Positions 45,831 through 57,800 of a DNA stretch of 64,000 nt are shown here, piece after piece; within the stretch, counting starts at the first letter, position 1, and the number at the start of each line of letters is the position of its first letter. The stretch lies in contig NC_049989.1 of NCBI RefSeq assembly GCF_000003815.2, positions 21,171,711-21,235,710 on the forward strand, written 5' to 3'. The DNA is from Branchiostoma floridae. Lineage: Eukaryota > Chordata > Leptocardii > Amphioxiformes > Branchiostomatidae. The position numbers and the translations under genes were made by a program. The notes below the pieces were generated by a model that did not search any database, was not told the origin of the DNA, and was given only the letters and a program-made list of their open reading frames with translations.

Positions 45831-47760
45831 CCAACTTATTCATTCAAGAACACAATGATACAACATTAAAAAAAGTGTGTAGCAATTACAGAAATACATG
45901 TAACAAGCCATGTAACAGTCCTGCATGGCATTTTGGTATCATTAATAGAGGGTAACAGTCCTGTACGGGCCTATGGTAACTGTCAGTTAACCTACGTATG
46001 ACATTAACACTGAGTAAAGGTCCTGTGTGGAAATATGCTAACCTAAACTTTAGCACATCATCTCACAAATAAAGTGACTCCCCAGCTAATCTCCAAGAAG
46101 ATGTATTTTTTTCTGTCTAGTTTAACGACAGGGGGGGCGTGAACTAGAAATATTATAAAACGGACATAGAATATACAGTACAGTGGATCATGCAGAAACA
46201 CTTGGACACATGGGATACTGGCCTGACATGCTCTTCAGTACAAACCTAGTTAAGAGTTAAGGTACTGTATGTTACCGGGTTTGCACAAGCAAATTGGATT
46301 GGGCACATCTGCTTGGAGACCATACGTGATCTTAATCTCTGGCGGAAACAAGTTTATCGGTATAACTAGAATAAGATGTTGAAATTACTTTGATGTGTTT
46401 GATGCAATTCATGTCGGACGAATTGTAAAAAAAGACTTATATACCCTAACTTTTTAAGGACGAAACTCGAAGACACTACTTTTTAAAGGACTTGTGATAC
46501 TTATCCGCTATAGAAGTCGATAGCTTTTTTGATTGTAATGTAATAAGTATATGTTTAAAGAATTACGTTGCTCTGTTCCGAAGCTACTGCTTCACCAAAA
46601 TAAACATACAACTAACAGCATTTGATACTACGACTGCTTTATTTTCTTCCCAGATGTTAACATGAGTTAGACTTGAGTCACACTTTCTTGTTGTTGTCAA
46701 TCGCCATCTTAATTGCAACACCAGTACCTAACATCGAACGGTTTACATGATGTCACATATACAATCACATTTCTTCCGACATTTATAGATATGTTCACAA
46801 TTAAACTCTCTGTGCTCTTAAAAATAAGTCATAGGACCTTTTTCCCCACCCCCTTTTTCACCTAGCCTAGGTACCATCCGGGTAGGGGTAGTAGTTAGCT
46901 CCTATCATATGTTTGCTTCTGCTTCAGTGCAGTGTAGGATCGACTGTATATAGTTTATGCTAAATATCAGAGCGAAAAGCGACTGTATATAGTGTACAAA
47001 AAACGCCGGAGCGAACTACTTTCCGGATGGTACCCAGGCTACTATTTCACCATGATAAAATCCAAAAATCCAATTTTGAAAAGCCTGTCGAAATGGAACA
47101 TTGGAGTAACTTGTCTAAATCGAGTGCTGAAAAGGCATAAACTGGCGGAAAGTCTAACTCTGTGATAACATGTAAAAAGCATGTTTGTGATAGTTTTTTT
47201 TTTATTTTCTGAGCGGGAAAAACTGTCTGCAGATAAGGTAGCACGATGCACCCAATAAAATGGTTAACAACACCCAAAAAACTAATCAAGATGATGATAG
47301 TGTTCATAATAAGGAAGAAGAAGAAGCAGCATGTAGTTTAGAAGATCGACTATAACAAGCACTCATTTAGACATTTCACAAAGGCAGAAAAGAAAAAGGT
47401 CTGGGTAGTGTTAGAAAGAAAAGCAAACACTATTGCAAATTTTGAGTCAAACGCCGACTCAAATGAGCGTTTCTAAGTTATACGGAAATACCAGATTTTT
47501 TTTATATTGCTAAACTTATCATAATCACCATTTAGCTATGCTATATCCGCTATATGACTATTCAATTTTAACCCATCTGACACAAGTGGTTAACAAGTAT
47601 TTGCGCCACCATTTTACATTGACTTACTTTCACTTTCTTAATACGTAAGTATCCAAATATCTGTATCCTAAAATAAGATTTTCTTCATACTTTTTTTTAT
47701 CTGCCTAATTGTTTTAGTCATTTGACTGCCTCGTAAAGCTTTTTAAAGGTATTCCGACTA
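45831..47760. other. Intergenic between convergent genes; candidate poly(A) sites
   Basis: No coding features. AATAAA occurs on the plus strand at about 46066 and 46599, and on the minus strand (TTTATT) at about 46639. These are possible 3' ends for the oxidase (+) and for the lectin gene (-). The assignment is inference only. Confidence 0.35.
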
Positions 47761-47764
47761 CGTC

Positions 47765-47966
47765 AGGCCTACGTCACATTTCCAACCCGGGGCCCGGTCG
47801 GGCAGCTTTCGGGAACGAAAAGTATGGTATAAAAGACCACAAACTACACAAGACGTAAAGAGAATAGTCGTGGGCATTGCTGGCGTATATTACGTATACA
47901 TTTCTATGTTAAGCTTCCACAAAGATCCCGGCCGGGCCCCGGTTTGGAAACGTGACGATAGCCTTA
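47765..47966. repeat. MITE (cacatttcc...ggaaa.gtgac family)
   Basis: Starts cctacgtcacatttccaacc and ends ccggtttggaaacgtgacg; the ends are inverted repeats. Directly adjacent to the next copy. Confidence 0.75.
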
Positions 47967-48170
47967 GGCTTAGGTCACATTTCCAAACCGGGGCCTGGCC
48001 GGGATGTTTTAAGAAACGAAAAATTAAAATGTATACCTAGAAATATACACAAATCATGCCCACGAATCTTATTTTGACATTTTGTGTATTTTGATGTCTT
48101 TTATGTCATTCCTTTCGCTCTCGAAAGCTGCCCGGCCGGGCCCCTTTTTTGAAATGTGACCTAAGCCTTA
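47964..48170. repeat. MITE, best-preserved copy of the family
   Basis: Ends ttaggcttaggtcacattt and aaatgtgacctaagcctta are near-perfect inverted repeats of about 20 bp, followed inward by ccggggcc and its complement. Four to six related copies or half-copies occur between 38.0 and 48.2 kb. Confidence 0.85.
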
Positions 48171-48511
48171 GCAAGGAAGTGTGACGGAAGTCGGTTATGC
48201 AAGGACAATCTTACAGCAGGATTGACGCAGCCGCAGAATACAACAGTAGATTAGCTTATATTTTCGACTTGTAGCAGGAAAATGTAAGAAACATTTTATA
48301 TTGGTGAGACAGTGTAAGGTGCAGACGTTCAGATTAAGCAAAAACAAGGTTTTGGTTCATTTTTTAGGCCTTTGCTGGCCCCTAATTTGAAGTGGCCAGT
48401 CCCCAAATTGACGTCATGAGAAGCCGAGATGGCGGCATATTTGAGGGCTGCGGTAACTTTCACTGGTCGGAATTTTTAAAAATCAGACTGTTGCTGTGTG
48501 GGATGAGTCCT

Positions 48512-48696
48512 TATACCCCCCTCACATTAGGCGCGATTCGATCGAACGACGAGTCTGCGAGCTCTAAATTACATGACCCTGACGGGAAGGGGGAACTCTG
48601 CAATTTCTTCGTCGGCATCAAGGTCATGCCTCCTCGTAAATTAGAGCTCGCAGACTCGTCGTCCGATCGAATCGCGCCTAATGTGAGGGGGGTATA
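48512..48696. repeat. Palindromic MITE with tataccccc ends
   Basis: Arms of about 70 bp: tataccccc, cacattaggcgcgattcgat and gagtctgcgagctctaa, mirrored on the right side to ggggggtata. Related copies: 54868-55132 and 36909-37019. Confidence 0.9.
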
Positions 48697-48840
48697 ATGA
48701 CCTGGAATGTTCACGGATGACATTATGACACCCTGAACTTGCCTATTTTTACATTATTGCCAATACAGATTTCCATTGGTGTTCACTGTCCAGCGTAGTA
48801 CATAAGAAGCGGGTCCGGCCTAGATCCATGCTGTTGGACT

Positions 48841-51800
48841 TCACTCGGCACTCCTGTAAGCACGATAAGATCATAAATAACATTATAACATATGAAACAA
48901 CCAAGCTCACACGTAGCACTACAGTAGAAGCCAGTTAATTGCACATCGGATTAACGCACACTTCTGTTAACTGCACGGAATCCCAAAATCCCAAACCGGT
49001 GCGGTCCAGCTAGATAACCTCGCATTATTGCACCAGCCGGATAATTGCACGAAATTCACTGGCAAATAGGCCGTGCAATTAAGCAGCTTCTACTGTACTT
49101 CACCTTTATCCGCAGGGAAATCAACCGTCACCTGTTATGTCAGCCCTTCCTTAAACTAGAAAGGTAATATTTGCAAGCAAATACAGAAGTTTACCTTCAC
49201 ATGTTGTAGTCTAACACTGGCAACTGTTTTGTTCATTCTTATTTGAACACATTTCTAAATGTAGTGACCAGAGCCCCTCTAGATCTGACATTTGGTACAT
49301 TATATGTAACCGAACACCACATGGTGCCTGCTACTTTACCGGTTACCATGGTGACAGCCGTCTGGTCCATGTCGTTGACTTTATTTGTGCGGAAAAGAAG
49401 AAGAAGAAGCAAAGCAAAAACAATATGTTCCCTTCTGTGAATGTAACATAATAAATAAATCAAAGCTTACTTCTGGCATACATAATACAGATTAGTAGCT
49501 GTGCAGACGAGATCGTTCCAGTCATCCCTGTACGGGATAATCATCGCACACCGCTCATGCTCGCCGTTTGGTTCACCCGGTTTCCAGTTGTTCCACCCGA
49601 GAGGAGTGTTGTCCTCCCACGTCCACCTATCATCAGAGGTGTCCTCCCACTCGGCGCTATCCCTCTGAAGATCGTTCAGGCCGATCCAGTACCTTCCGAA
49701 AATAATGAATGAAGACCTTTAATTATTGCACATTTGTGCCACACCGGGCTAAGTACAGGTCACAACAAGACATGTTGAAAAGATACAGTTAACAGGTACA
49801 AAATGAGGCCATAGCTGGATAACTTTAACTTCTCCTCGCTTTTCTGTTATAGTGGAGATAAAAGAGCAGATAAGTTTTATGATCGATGGTTTGTCTAGCT
49901 GCATTAGGAATATGAATTTTTCTACAGAACTTAGTCGTATGAAAGAAGGAAATTGGTTTTGTATAACCTTATACAGTTGATTTTTCTATACGGCATACAA
50001 TCTACACTCTACTACAAAATGACATTCGTCCTCTATTCTATCTAGATTACAATTTTTGCATAGTGTTTGTTCCAGAGGGTTGCGGGTATGTCTTCCTGTT
50101 TCAATATGCAGTTTCTGGCAGCTAATCCTTACCGTAAACATCTATGCTCCATGAGATACACAAGATTCCAGAAACCAGAAAACACAAGCACAGAAGGAAG
50201 AGAAGAAATCTGCAGTAACGGACCACATAGGAATAACTACGCCATTGACTGGGAGGGGGCCAAAGTCATAGACAGGGAAGACAACAGGCGGTTCCGGTGG
50301 ATCAAGGAGGTAGTCTGGATAAGAAAGTCAACCCCAGTGATGAACCGGGACGAGTGGGGATACAGCACTGGGAAAGTAGTCATATGTAGGACACACAGAG
50401 GAGCTCGTTTAGAGCAGATTGAAAGATTGGCAGAGAATGATCTATCTGACATCCAACCTCAGCTGCTCATTCTTCACGTTGGGACGAACAACCTTCATGA
50501 AGACATTTCTTCCATAACGAGAAAATTCGAGACCCTGGGCAACAGTATGTCCGGAAACTCGACTCAACTCTGCTTCTCCAGTTTGGCAGTCAGAGACGGG
50601 TCTACTGTGAAAGTGAGCAAAGTTAACCAATATCTAGCTTCCTTGTGTGCTAGGAAAGGGTGGGGGTTTTTGGACAACAAAGACATTGAGCTGCACCACT
50701 TGTACGATGGAGTCCATCTCACCGCGAAAGGAACAGCTCTTCTAGCCACCCATCTTAACGACTACATCCGGCAGGGTTTTCAGGAGGATGTATTCAACAG
50801 GAGAGGCCGATGGAGCGAAGTCCAAAGGAGACTAGTGCAACTCAGTCGGAAGAGTTACTGACTCAGCAGACAGACACAGACTCCTGCCTAAACGATAATA
50901 ATAACGATGAAAGATTGTCAATTGGGAACATTTCTCTTAGTAGTAGAACTCTGAGATCGGTTAGCTCTTCTGCAGCGCCCCCGCTACATAGGGATGACAA
51001 TAGCAAAGATCGTAAGGAATTGCATAAAGTAGATAGCGCAAGCCAAATCAAAGTTTTATACATGAATGGTCGTAGTATCAAATCTGTTAACAGTCGGCGA
51101 AATAAATTAGTGCTGTTCCAAAACCTTGTTGAATCAAATCAGCCTTCTTTAGTGGCAGTAACTGAAACTTGGCTAACCCCAAGTATCAAAGACGACGAAT
51201 TGCTTCCCAAGCGCTACCTGCTTTATCGCAAAGATCGTTGTACTGTCATTCCCGGCAAAATCGGCGGGGGCATTCTCTTAGCTGTCAATGGCAATATTCT
51301 GTCAAGAAGGAGGTCTGATATTGAACCTGTTGACGAAATCTTGGTCTGCGAAATGCTGACAGAAAAACAGGGGAAAATCGGTATCATCTTGTTTTATAGA
51401 CCCCCTAATGGGGACTTACTGGCATTTACTAATAACCTCCAACATACATTGCGTTTGGCCGACCAAGAATACAACAAGGTGGTCTTATTAGGTGATTTGA
51501 ATCTCCCTAATATCGATTGGTGTAGTTTGATAGGCAATTCTACTACAGAAAACCAGTTTTGTGACGTTTTGAATGATTTCTCACTAACACAGGTTAATAA
51601 TGTTACTTCTAACAGTCATAACCATCTTTTGGATGTGATTCTGACTAACGTTCCTGAAAAATGTTCCAAAGTTGAAAAAGTATCATCTGATTTTCCTACT
51701 GATCACACTATTCTACAGTTTGACCTGAATTTTCGTACGGTATTCCGTCAATCAAACATGAAAAGACATGTCTACCAGTATAAAAAATGCAACTTTGATA

Positions 51801-54800
51801 ACCTACGACAAAGTCTCAGAGACACTCTCGATTCTCAAGGCTTTGTAGAATCTGATAGCATTGATGACTGTTGGGATACGTGGTTACAATGTTTGTGTGG
51901 CTTGGTTGAAAACCATGTACCAAAAGCTAAAATAAAAAATTCTTATTCCATGCCATGGTGTGATGGTGATGTCTACCATCTTAGAAATAAGAAGTTGACT
52001 GCATGGCGAAGGGCAAAGAAAACTAATCGCCCAGCCCACTGGCATAAGTTCCGGAAACTTAGAAATGGTCTACAAAAACTTATTCATTACAAGTACAAAC
52101 TGTTTCTTGAGAACTTGGGATCCTTGGTCAATAATAATCCTAAGAAATTTTGGACTTTCTTTAAAAATAAAACAAAATCACATTGCTTGCCACAAATTCT
52201 GAAATACAAACATTATCAAGGAACGACACCTACTGATAAAGCAAATCTGTTTAACAAGTTCTTCTTCTCTGTTTTTACTACCCCTGTAGTAAATCAGCCT
52301 CTCCCTGAGATCAGTGCTTGGAGACATCCCTTCCTCGGCAACATAGACTTTACAATCAAGGAAGTTCTAGATGTCTTGCTTACCTTAGATTGTACAAAAG
52401 CTATTGGCCCTGACTCTATATCCCCAGTGATCCTACGCGAGGGTGCACACGTATTAGCTCCTCAACTTACTGCCATCTTCAACAAAAGTATTCAATCGGG
52501 CATAGTTCCAGCTAAATGGAAAGAAGCCAACGTCTGTCCCGTCTTTAAGAAAGGCAGTAAAGACTCTGTTGAAAACTATCGACCCATTTCCTTACTCAGT
52601 GTAGTAAGTAAGGTTATGGAACGTTGCATTTTTAACCGTATTTTCCCTCACCTTCAAGACCAAATTCACCCACTACAACATGGCTTTATTAAAGGAAAAT
52701 CTACTACTACCCAACTATTGGAAACCTTTCAAACCGTCGGGACAACTTTGGATCACAGTGGCCAGATAGATATAATTTACCTCGACTTTTCCAAAGCTTT
52801 TGACAGCATTCCACATCACCTTCTTGTACACAAACTTAAAACATTTGGATTCCACTCGAATCTCCTAAATTGGTTCTCTGATTATCTGTCTAATAGAAGA
52901 CAACGAGTAGTCATTGAAGGAGTTTCTTCAGACTGGCTTCCTGTAATATCCGGAGTCCCACAAGGTTCCATTTTGGGACCTCTACTTTTTTTACTTTATA
53001 TTAATGACCTGCCCTCTACTATAGAATGTCCCATGGCCCTTTATGCTGATGACTCAAAATGTTACAAGCAAATTTCATCACCAGCTGATTGTATTTCCCT
53101 TCAGCATGATATTGACAACATGGTCGAATGGAGTGTCACATGGATGATGAAATTTAATACCTCTAAATGTAACGTGCTCACTATCTGTAGGTCTAAAACA
53201 CCAGTGCTCTATGACTACGAAATTGAGGGACAAGTGCTCTCATCAGTTACGGAATTTAATGACCTAGGTGTAACTATGTCCAACTGCCTATCTTTTAAGA
53301 GTCATATAAAAAACATCACAGCTAGTGCCAACTCGACCCTCGGCTTTATTAAGAGATCTGTTGGTTACCATGCCCCTGCAAATGTTAAGAAAATCCTATA
53401 TATTACACTAGTTAGGCCCAAACTCGAATATTGCTCGTTGATATGGTCCCCCCACACTCATAACTTAATTACTTCCCTTGAAAAAGTCCAGAGACGTGCT
53501 ACGAAATACATTCTCAACAACCATACAACTGATTACAGGGATAGATTGATCTACTGCCAACTCTTACCTCTATCTTACCGCAGAGAATTATTAGACTTAT
53601 CCTTCCTATTTAAATGTTTCTTGGGACAATACGGTATCGACATTCATCAATATATAAGTTTTCCACTCACATCCCTAAGATCCAACTCACAAGCCAAGCT
53701 CCAGCCCCAAAAATGTCTCACCACTACGTTTAAAAACTATTTCTTCCAAAGAATCGTTCACATCTGGAACGCTTTACCCCTCAACATTAGAACTCTAAAA
53801 CTTTCCCCAGTTGTTACAATTAATACCTTTAAGAAAGCAATCCTAGCTCACTATCTCTCTCTTACCAACGACAGATTTAACTCCAACGATGTATGTACTT
53901 GGGTCACCCACTGTCAGTGTCCCAGTTGTACACCTTTCTAGATATTTCATATTTCATCTTACCATTATTTCTATGATTTATTTCTTTATATTTGTAATCA
54001 TTGTATATTTGCTTTTATTGTCGTTGACACAATCATTATTATTTGATTGTACAATTGTTATTATTTGTTATCATTATGATTATTTTTCTATTATTGTATA
54101 ATTTAGTTGCACGGGAGGCAACTAGTAAAGGTTGTTGCCTGTTTTTGCCTCCCTACCATTTTGTAAACACATATGGTGAAGTCCAAATAAATAAATAAAA
54201 AAAACTTCGCCACGTTTGAGATTGTGTTCTCGCCGCAAAAGCGCCTCCTATATCGGCAACATATAGGGGCAAGAAGCAGAACTCCAGTCAGAAGCTCTAA
54301 GGAAGGTGTCTACATATTAAGCATAAGCATAATACATTCTGGTTGACGTGTACAGGAATTCTCCTACATCCGATCCAGTACCTGCCGCCAGGTCTTTGAC
54401 TACTACTGATGAGGTTGGCGATGAAGGTGTTTGTTGCTTCGTCCTTAGGCATGGCGAGTAGAGAATTATGTGTCGCCGCACATCTTCCTCTGGCTCGTAG
54501 GTAGTCCCCCGATGACTCTCCGAGATGGAAGCATTCTGTGCCATGGCTAGCCCAGGCTGCTGGGCAAGCTATGAATGAAACAATAATAGTTTTGGATGGT
54601 ATAACAATGAAATCACAATGGTCGTAGAATGTCTAAGTTTGTCTTGATAATGGGGGACATTCCTCTAAGACAAAAACAAAACACTATTATGCATGAAGCA
54701 TGGTGTAGCCAAAAATTGCTTACAAGTTAGGGGTCCTGACCTTTGAAATATTACCCATGGTGCATTTGCTGCATTTGCGCAGTTGGAACCATGCACCTCC

Positions 54801-57800
54801 TTATGGTAAAGGGCTTTCCGATGCAATACATAGTTAAGCCATGCAAAAACAATCACTTAAAACCATTTGATTTTCGCGCAATGTGACAGGGGTATAATAC
54901 CCCCCTCCCATTAGGCGAAAATCGATCGGACGACGATTCTGCGGCAATCGCCCTAGCCTCGCTCATGATAATAACTTTATTGCACAACAATTGTAAAAGG
55001 TACAAAGTATGGGTTATATGTGACAGGGATGGTTTTCAGTTGAAAAATGCGCGCAACCCTCTGTCGATCTTAAATAAGGCCGATCTTCCATCCATACGCC
55101 AAAAGATCGTGGATGATGTGAGGGGGGTATAAGCACGGTGCACTCGCGATTGACTGCTCAACTCAAATGCTGGTCCCTCCCGTTATGATTACATACAGCT
55201 ACAGGACTCACCTAGTTGACATCTGTCGCCCGTGTACTGGCCCTGACAGGCGCAGGTGAACGAGTCAACGCCGTCGGTGCAGACTCCGTTGTTTTCACAA
55301 GGGTTGGGGGAGCACTGGTCCCAGTCTGTGGGCATAACATACATTGACATAATTCCACCAGGTGCCATTATACCGCCACCAAAAAAACGTTGTTATAGAG
55401 GCCTTCTCATGATTGTCTTCAACACCTAAATATCTGAATTGTATTAAATTTAAGATATCTAACATTCGGTGTTCAAGACAATCTTGGGAAGACCTCTTTA
55501 CTAACGTTTTTTGAGGTGGCGGTATAATGGCACCTGGAGGAATTATGATAGTCGATGTTACACACAGTAGAACAACATTGTCAACCTTAGAGATTTCATG
55601 GTAAAAACTTTGAAGCAAATCTATACTGGTTTCACCAAAAAGTAGTTACTCAAGCTGGTGTGTTACGCCGAACGGCGGTTATACCGGCTATATAGATACA
55701 GATACAGATATAGATACAGAACTGGATATGGTTGTGGAAACGGTCAGACGTTTCATCCGGCACCCGCCAGTTTTCGTCAGTGACACTGAGTAACTACTTT
55801 TTGGTGTATCTTATTACCTGGATGACTAACCTACATCGACGTATACAGTGGAAGCCAGTTAATTGCACGTCGGATAAACGCACACTTTGGTCAATTGCAC
55901 GGAATCCCCAAATCCCGAGGCGGTGCGGTCCAACTGGGCAACTTCGCATTATCGCACACGCCGGACAATTGCACGGAATACGTTGGCAAATTAGGTGTGC
56001 AATTAAGCGGCTTCCACTGTACTAGTTTTAAATCTGCATCATTTTCGGAATGGCCCCATAGTCCACGCAAAGAATGGGGGAGGGGTATACAGAGAAAGGA
56101 GATAGGAAAAGAGACAGAGAGATTGAAAAAGAAGAGAAAGGGAACGAGGGAGAGGGACAAAGAGAGGGGGGGGAGAGAGAGAGAGCGAGAGTGAGAGAAA
56201 GAGAATAGGATAGAGAAAGGGAAAGAGAGCTGGCAACAGTCAAAGAAATAAAGTGACAGAGACAGAGAGAGAGAGAAAAGCAAAGAGATTAGAATACAGG
56301 GGATACAGAAAGATAGAAAGCAAGAAAAACGGCATTTTTTTTCATTTACAAGTTAAGTAAAGTAGACGTAACCAATCACCATAACACTCTGTAGCTCCTT
56401 CTTCGCTGGTGTATCCTTCAGCACAAGCCTCACAGCCGCTGGACCCGGCATCCGCGCTGTACTGCCCTGCGGGACAGTCGTTACAGCGTGTGGCCGCTCC
56501 AACTCTGCTGAACTGTCCGGCTGGACAATCCTGGCAGCTTGTGGACCCGGTACTTGCGCTGTACTGCCCAGGCTGACAGACCTGACAGCTGCTGGACCCG
56601 GCATCCGCGCTGTACTGCCCTGCGGGACAGTCGTCACAGCTACTGGCCCCTCCCATTGCGCTGAACTGTCCGGCTGGACAATCCTGGCAGCTCGTGGACC
56701 CGGCACTTGCGCTGTACTGCCCTGCCGGACAGACCTGACAGCTGCTGGACCCGCTGCTGGAGCTGTACTGTCCGGAAGGACAAGCTGTGCAGGTGCTGGC
56801 CCCGCTGTTCGCGCTGTACTTCCCAGCGGGACAGTCCTGACAGTACTGTGATCCCGGGCTGCTGAACTGGCCGGCTGCACATTCCAGACAGCTGGTCCTC
56901 TCCGGGCTGCTGTGGGTCCCCGCTGGGCAAATTTCCTCCATCTCGTCTCCTCTCACACACTTATGACCAGGCTGGCACTGGTCACATCTGAACCCACCTT
57001 CGTCTGCACAAAAGGGGGTTAACTAATTAATTTTCGATCCAGCTTAGCTCACTGAAAAATAGTTCTTCCACTGGTCATGGTAGAGAAGCGAGCCGCTACG
57101 TAGTTTTTACAGGTTAATCGTACGGGAAAATTACCCTCTTTTCTATAAGCTCACTGAAAAATAAGTCGTCCTTATTAGGGACTGTAACCTGGAATCCAGT
57201 CTCCTTGTGGCACGGTCTACCGTAGTTAGTAACTAGGCTCTCAACGGGCCACTATAGCTGCTCTCAGTCGCCGGTGCTTGTAATCGTTCACACCCGGTAC
57301 TGGTATCATTTTCGCGTGGTAGGACCTACCAGTGGGAGATAATTAGGCACGATCTAGACACAGTTTTTTCCGATATCGACAGCTTTTTTTCAGCGTCTAG
57401 ATGGAATTGCAATATCGCCATAAAGATATCGGGAAAATTTCTCCCGAAAGGTCCGGAGCATTTGCCCGATAGCTTAGCAGGGGTAGATGCGTCCCGACTT
57501 CGGGAGGGTTCATTTAGCATATAACCAGCATATAAAGCAATTTTGAAAATCGCGCGATGTGTTTGACTGCAAGCGCCACGGGTGTCCCACCCCCTACGTT
57601 CCAGATCCCTCCCGACACCTCCACAGATATCGGTAAAAACTGTGTCTAGATTGGGCCTTATTAGGCCACAAGGATGTAGATGGCAAATTTAACTCCCGCC
57701 GTGCAAAACTCCTACCGGGTGTGAAAAATTACCCCGGCGGCGAAAGACTCTACTGTTCCCAAGGTAGCCTGGCCACGGTAGCCTGGATTCCAGGTTATAG

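Larger units (their letters stand above)
50370..54203 (+). mobile_element. CR1/L2-type non-LTR retrotransposon (LINE) with intact ORF2
   Basis: Carries a partial ORF1, a complete ORF2 and a 3'UTR with a hairpin. The 3' end is short tandem AAATA units at about 54185-54200. Oriented opposite to the lectin gene, inside its 4.7-kb intron between the two lectin-domain exons. The 5' end is replaced by other element fragments. Confidence 0.88.

Noticed and set aside
49243-49463. Short frames on both strands near the lectin exon
   Set aside because: No homology. They lie in the 3' intron between the last two lectin-gene exons.
56353-56960. Alternative minus-strand frames of 106-175 codons over the GCC2/GCC3 exon
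   Set aside because: Repeats of 51 bp keep all frames open; only the CPAG frame matches a known repeat family and the phases of flanking exons.
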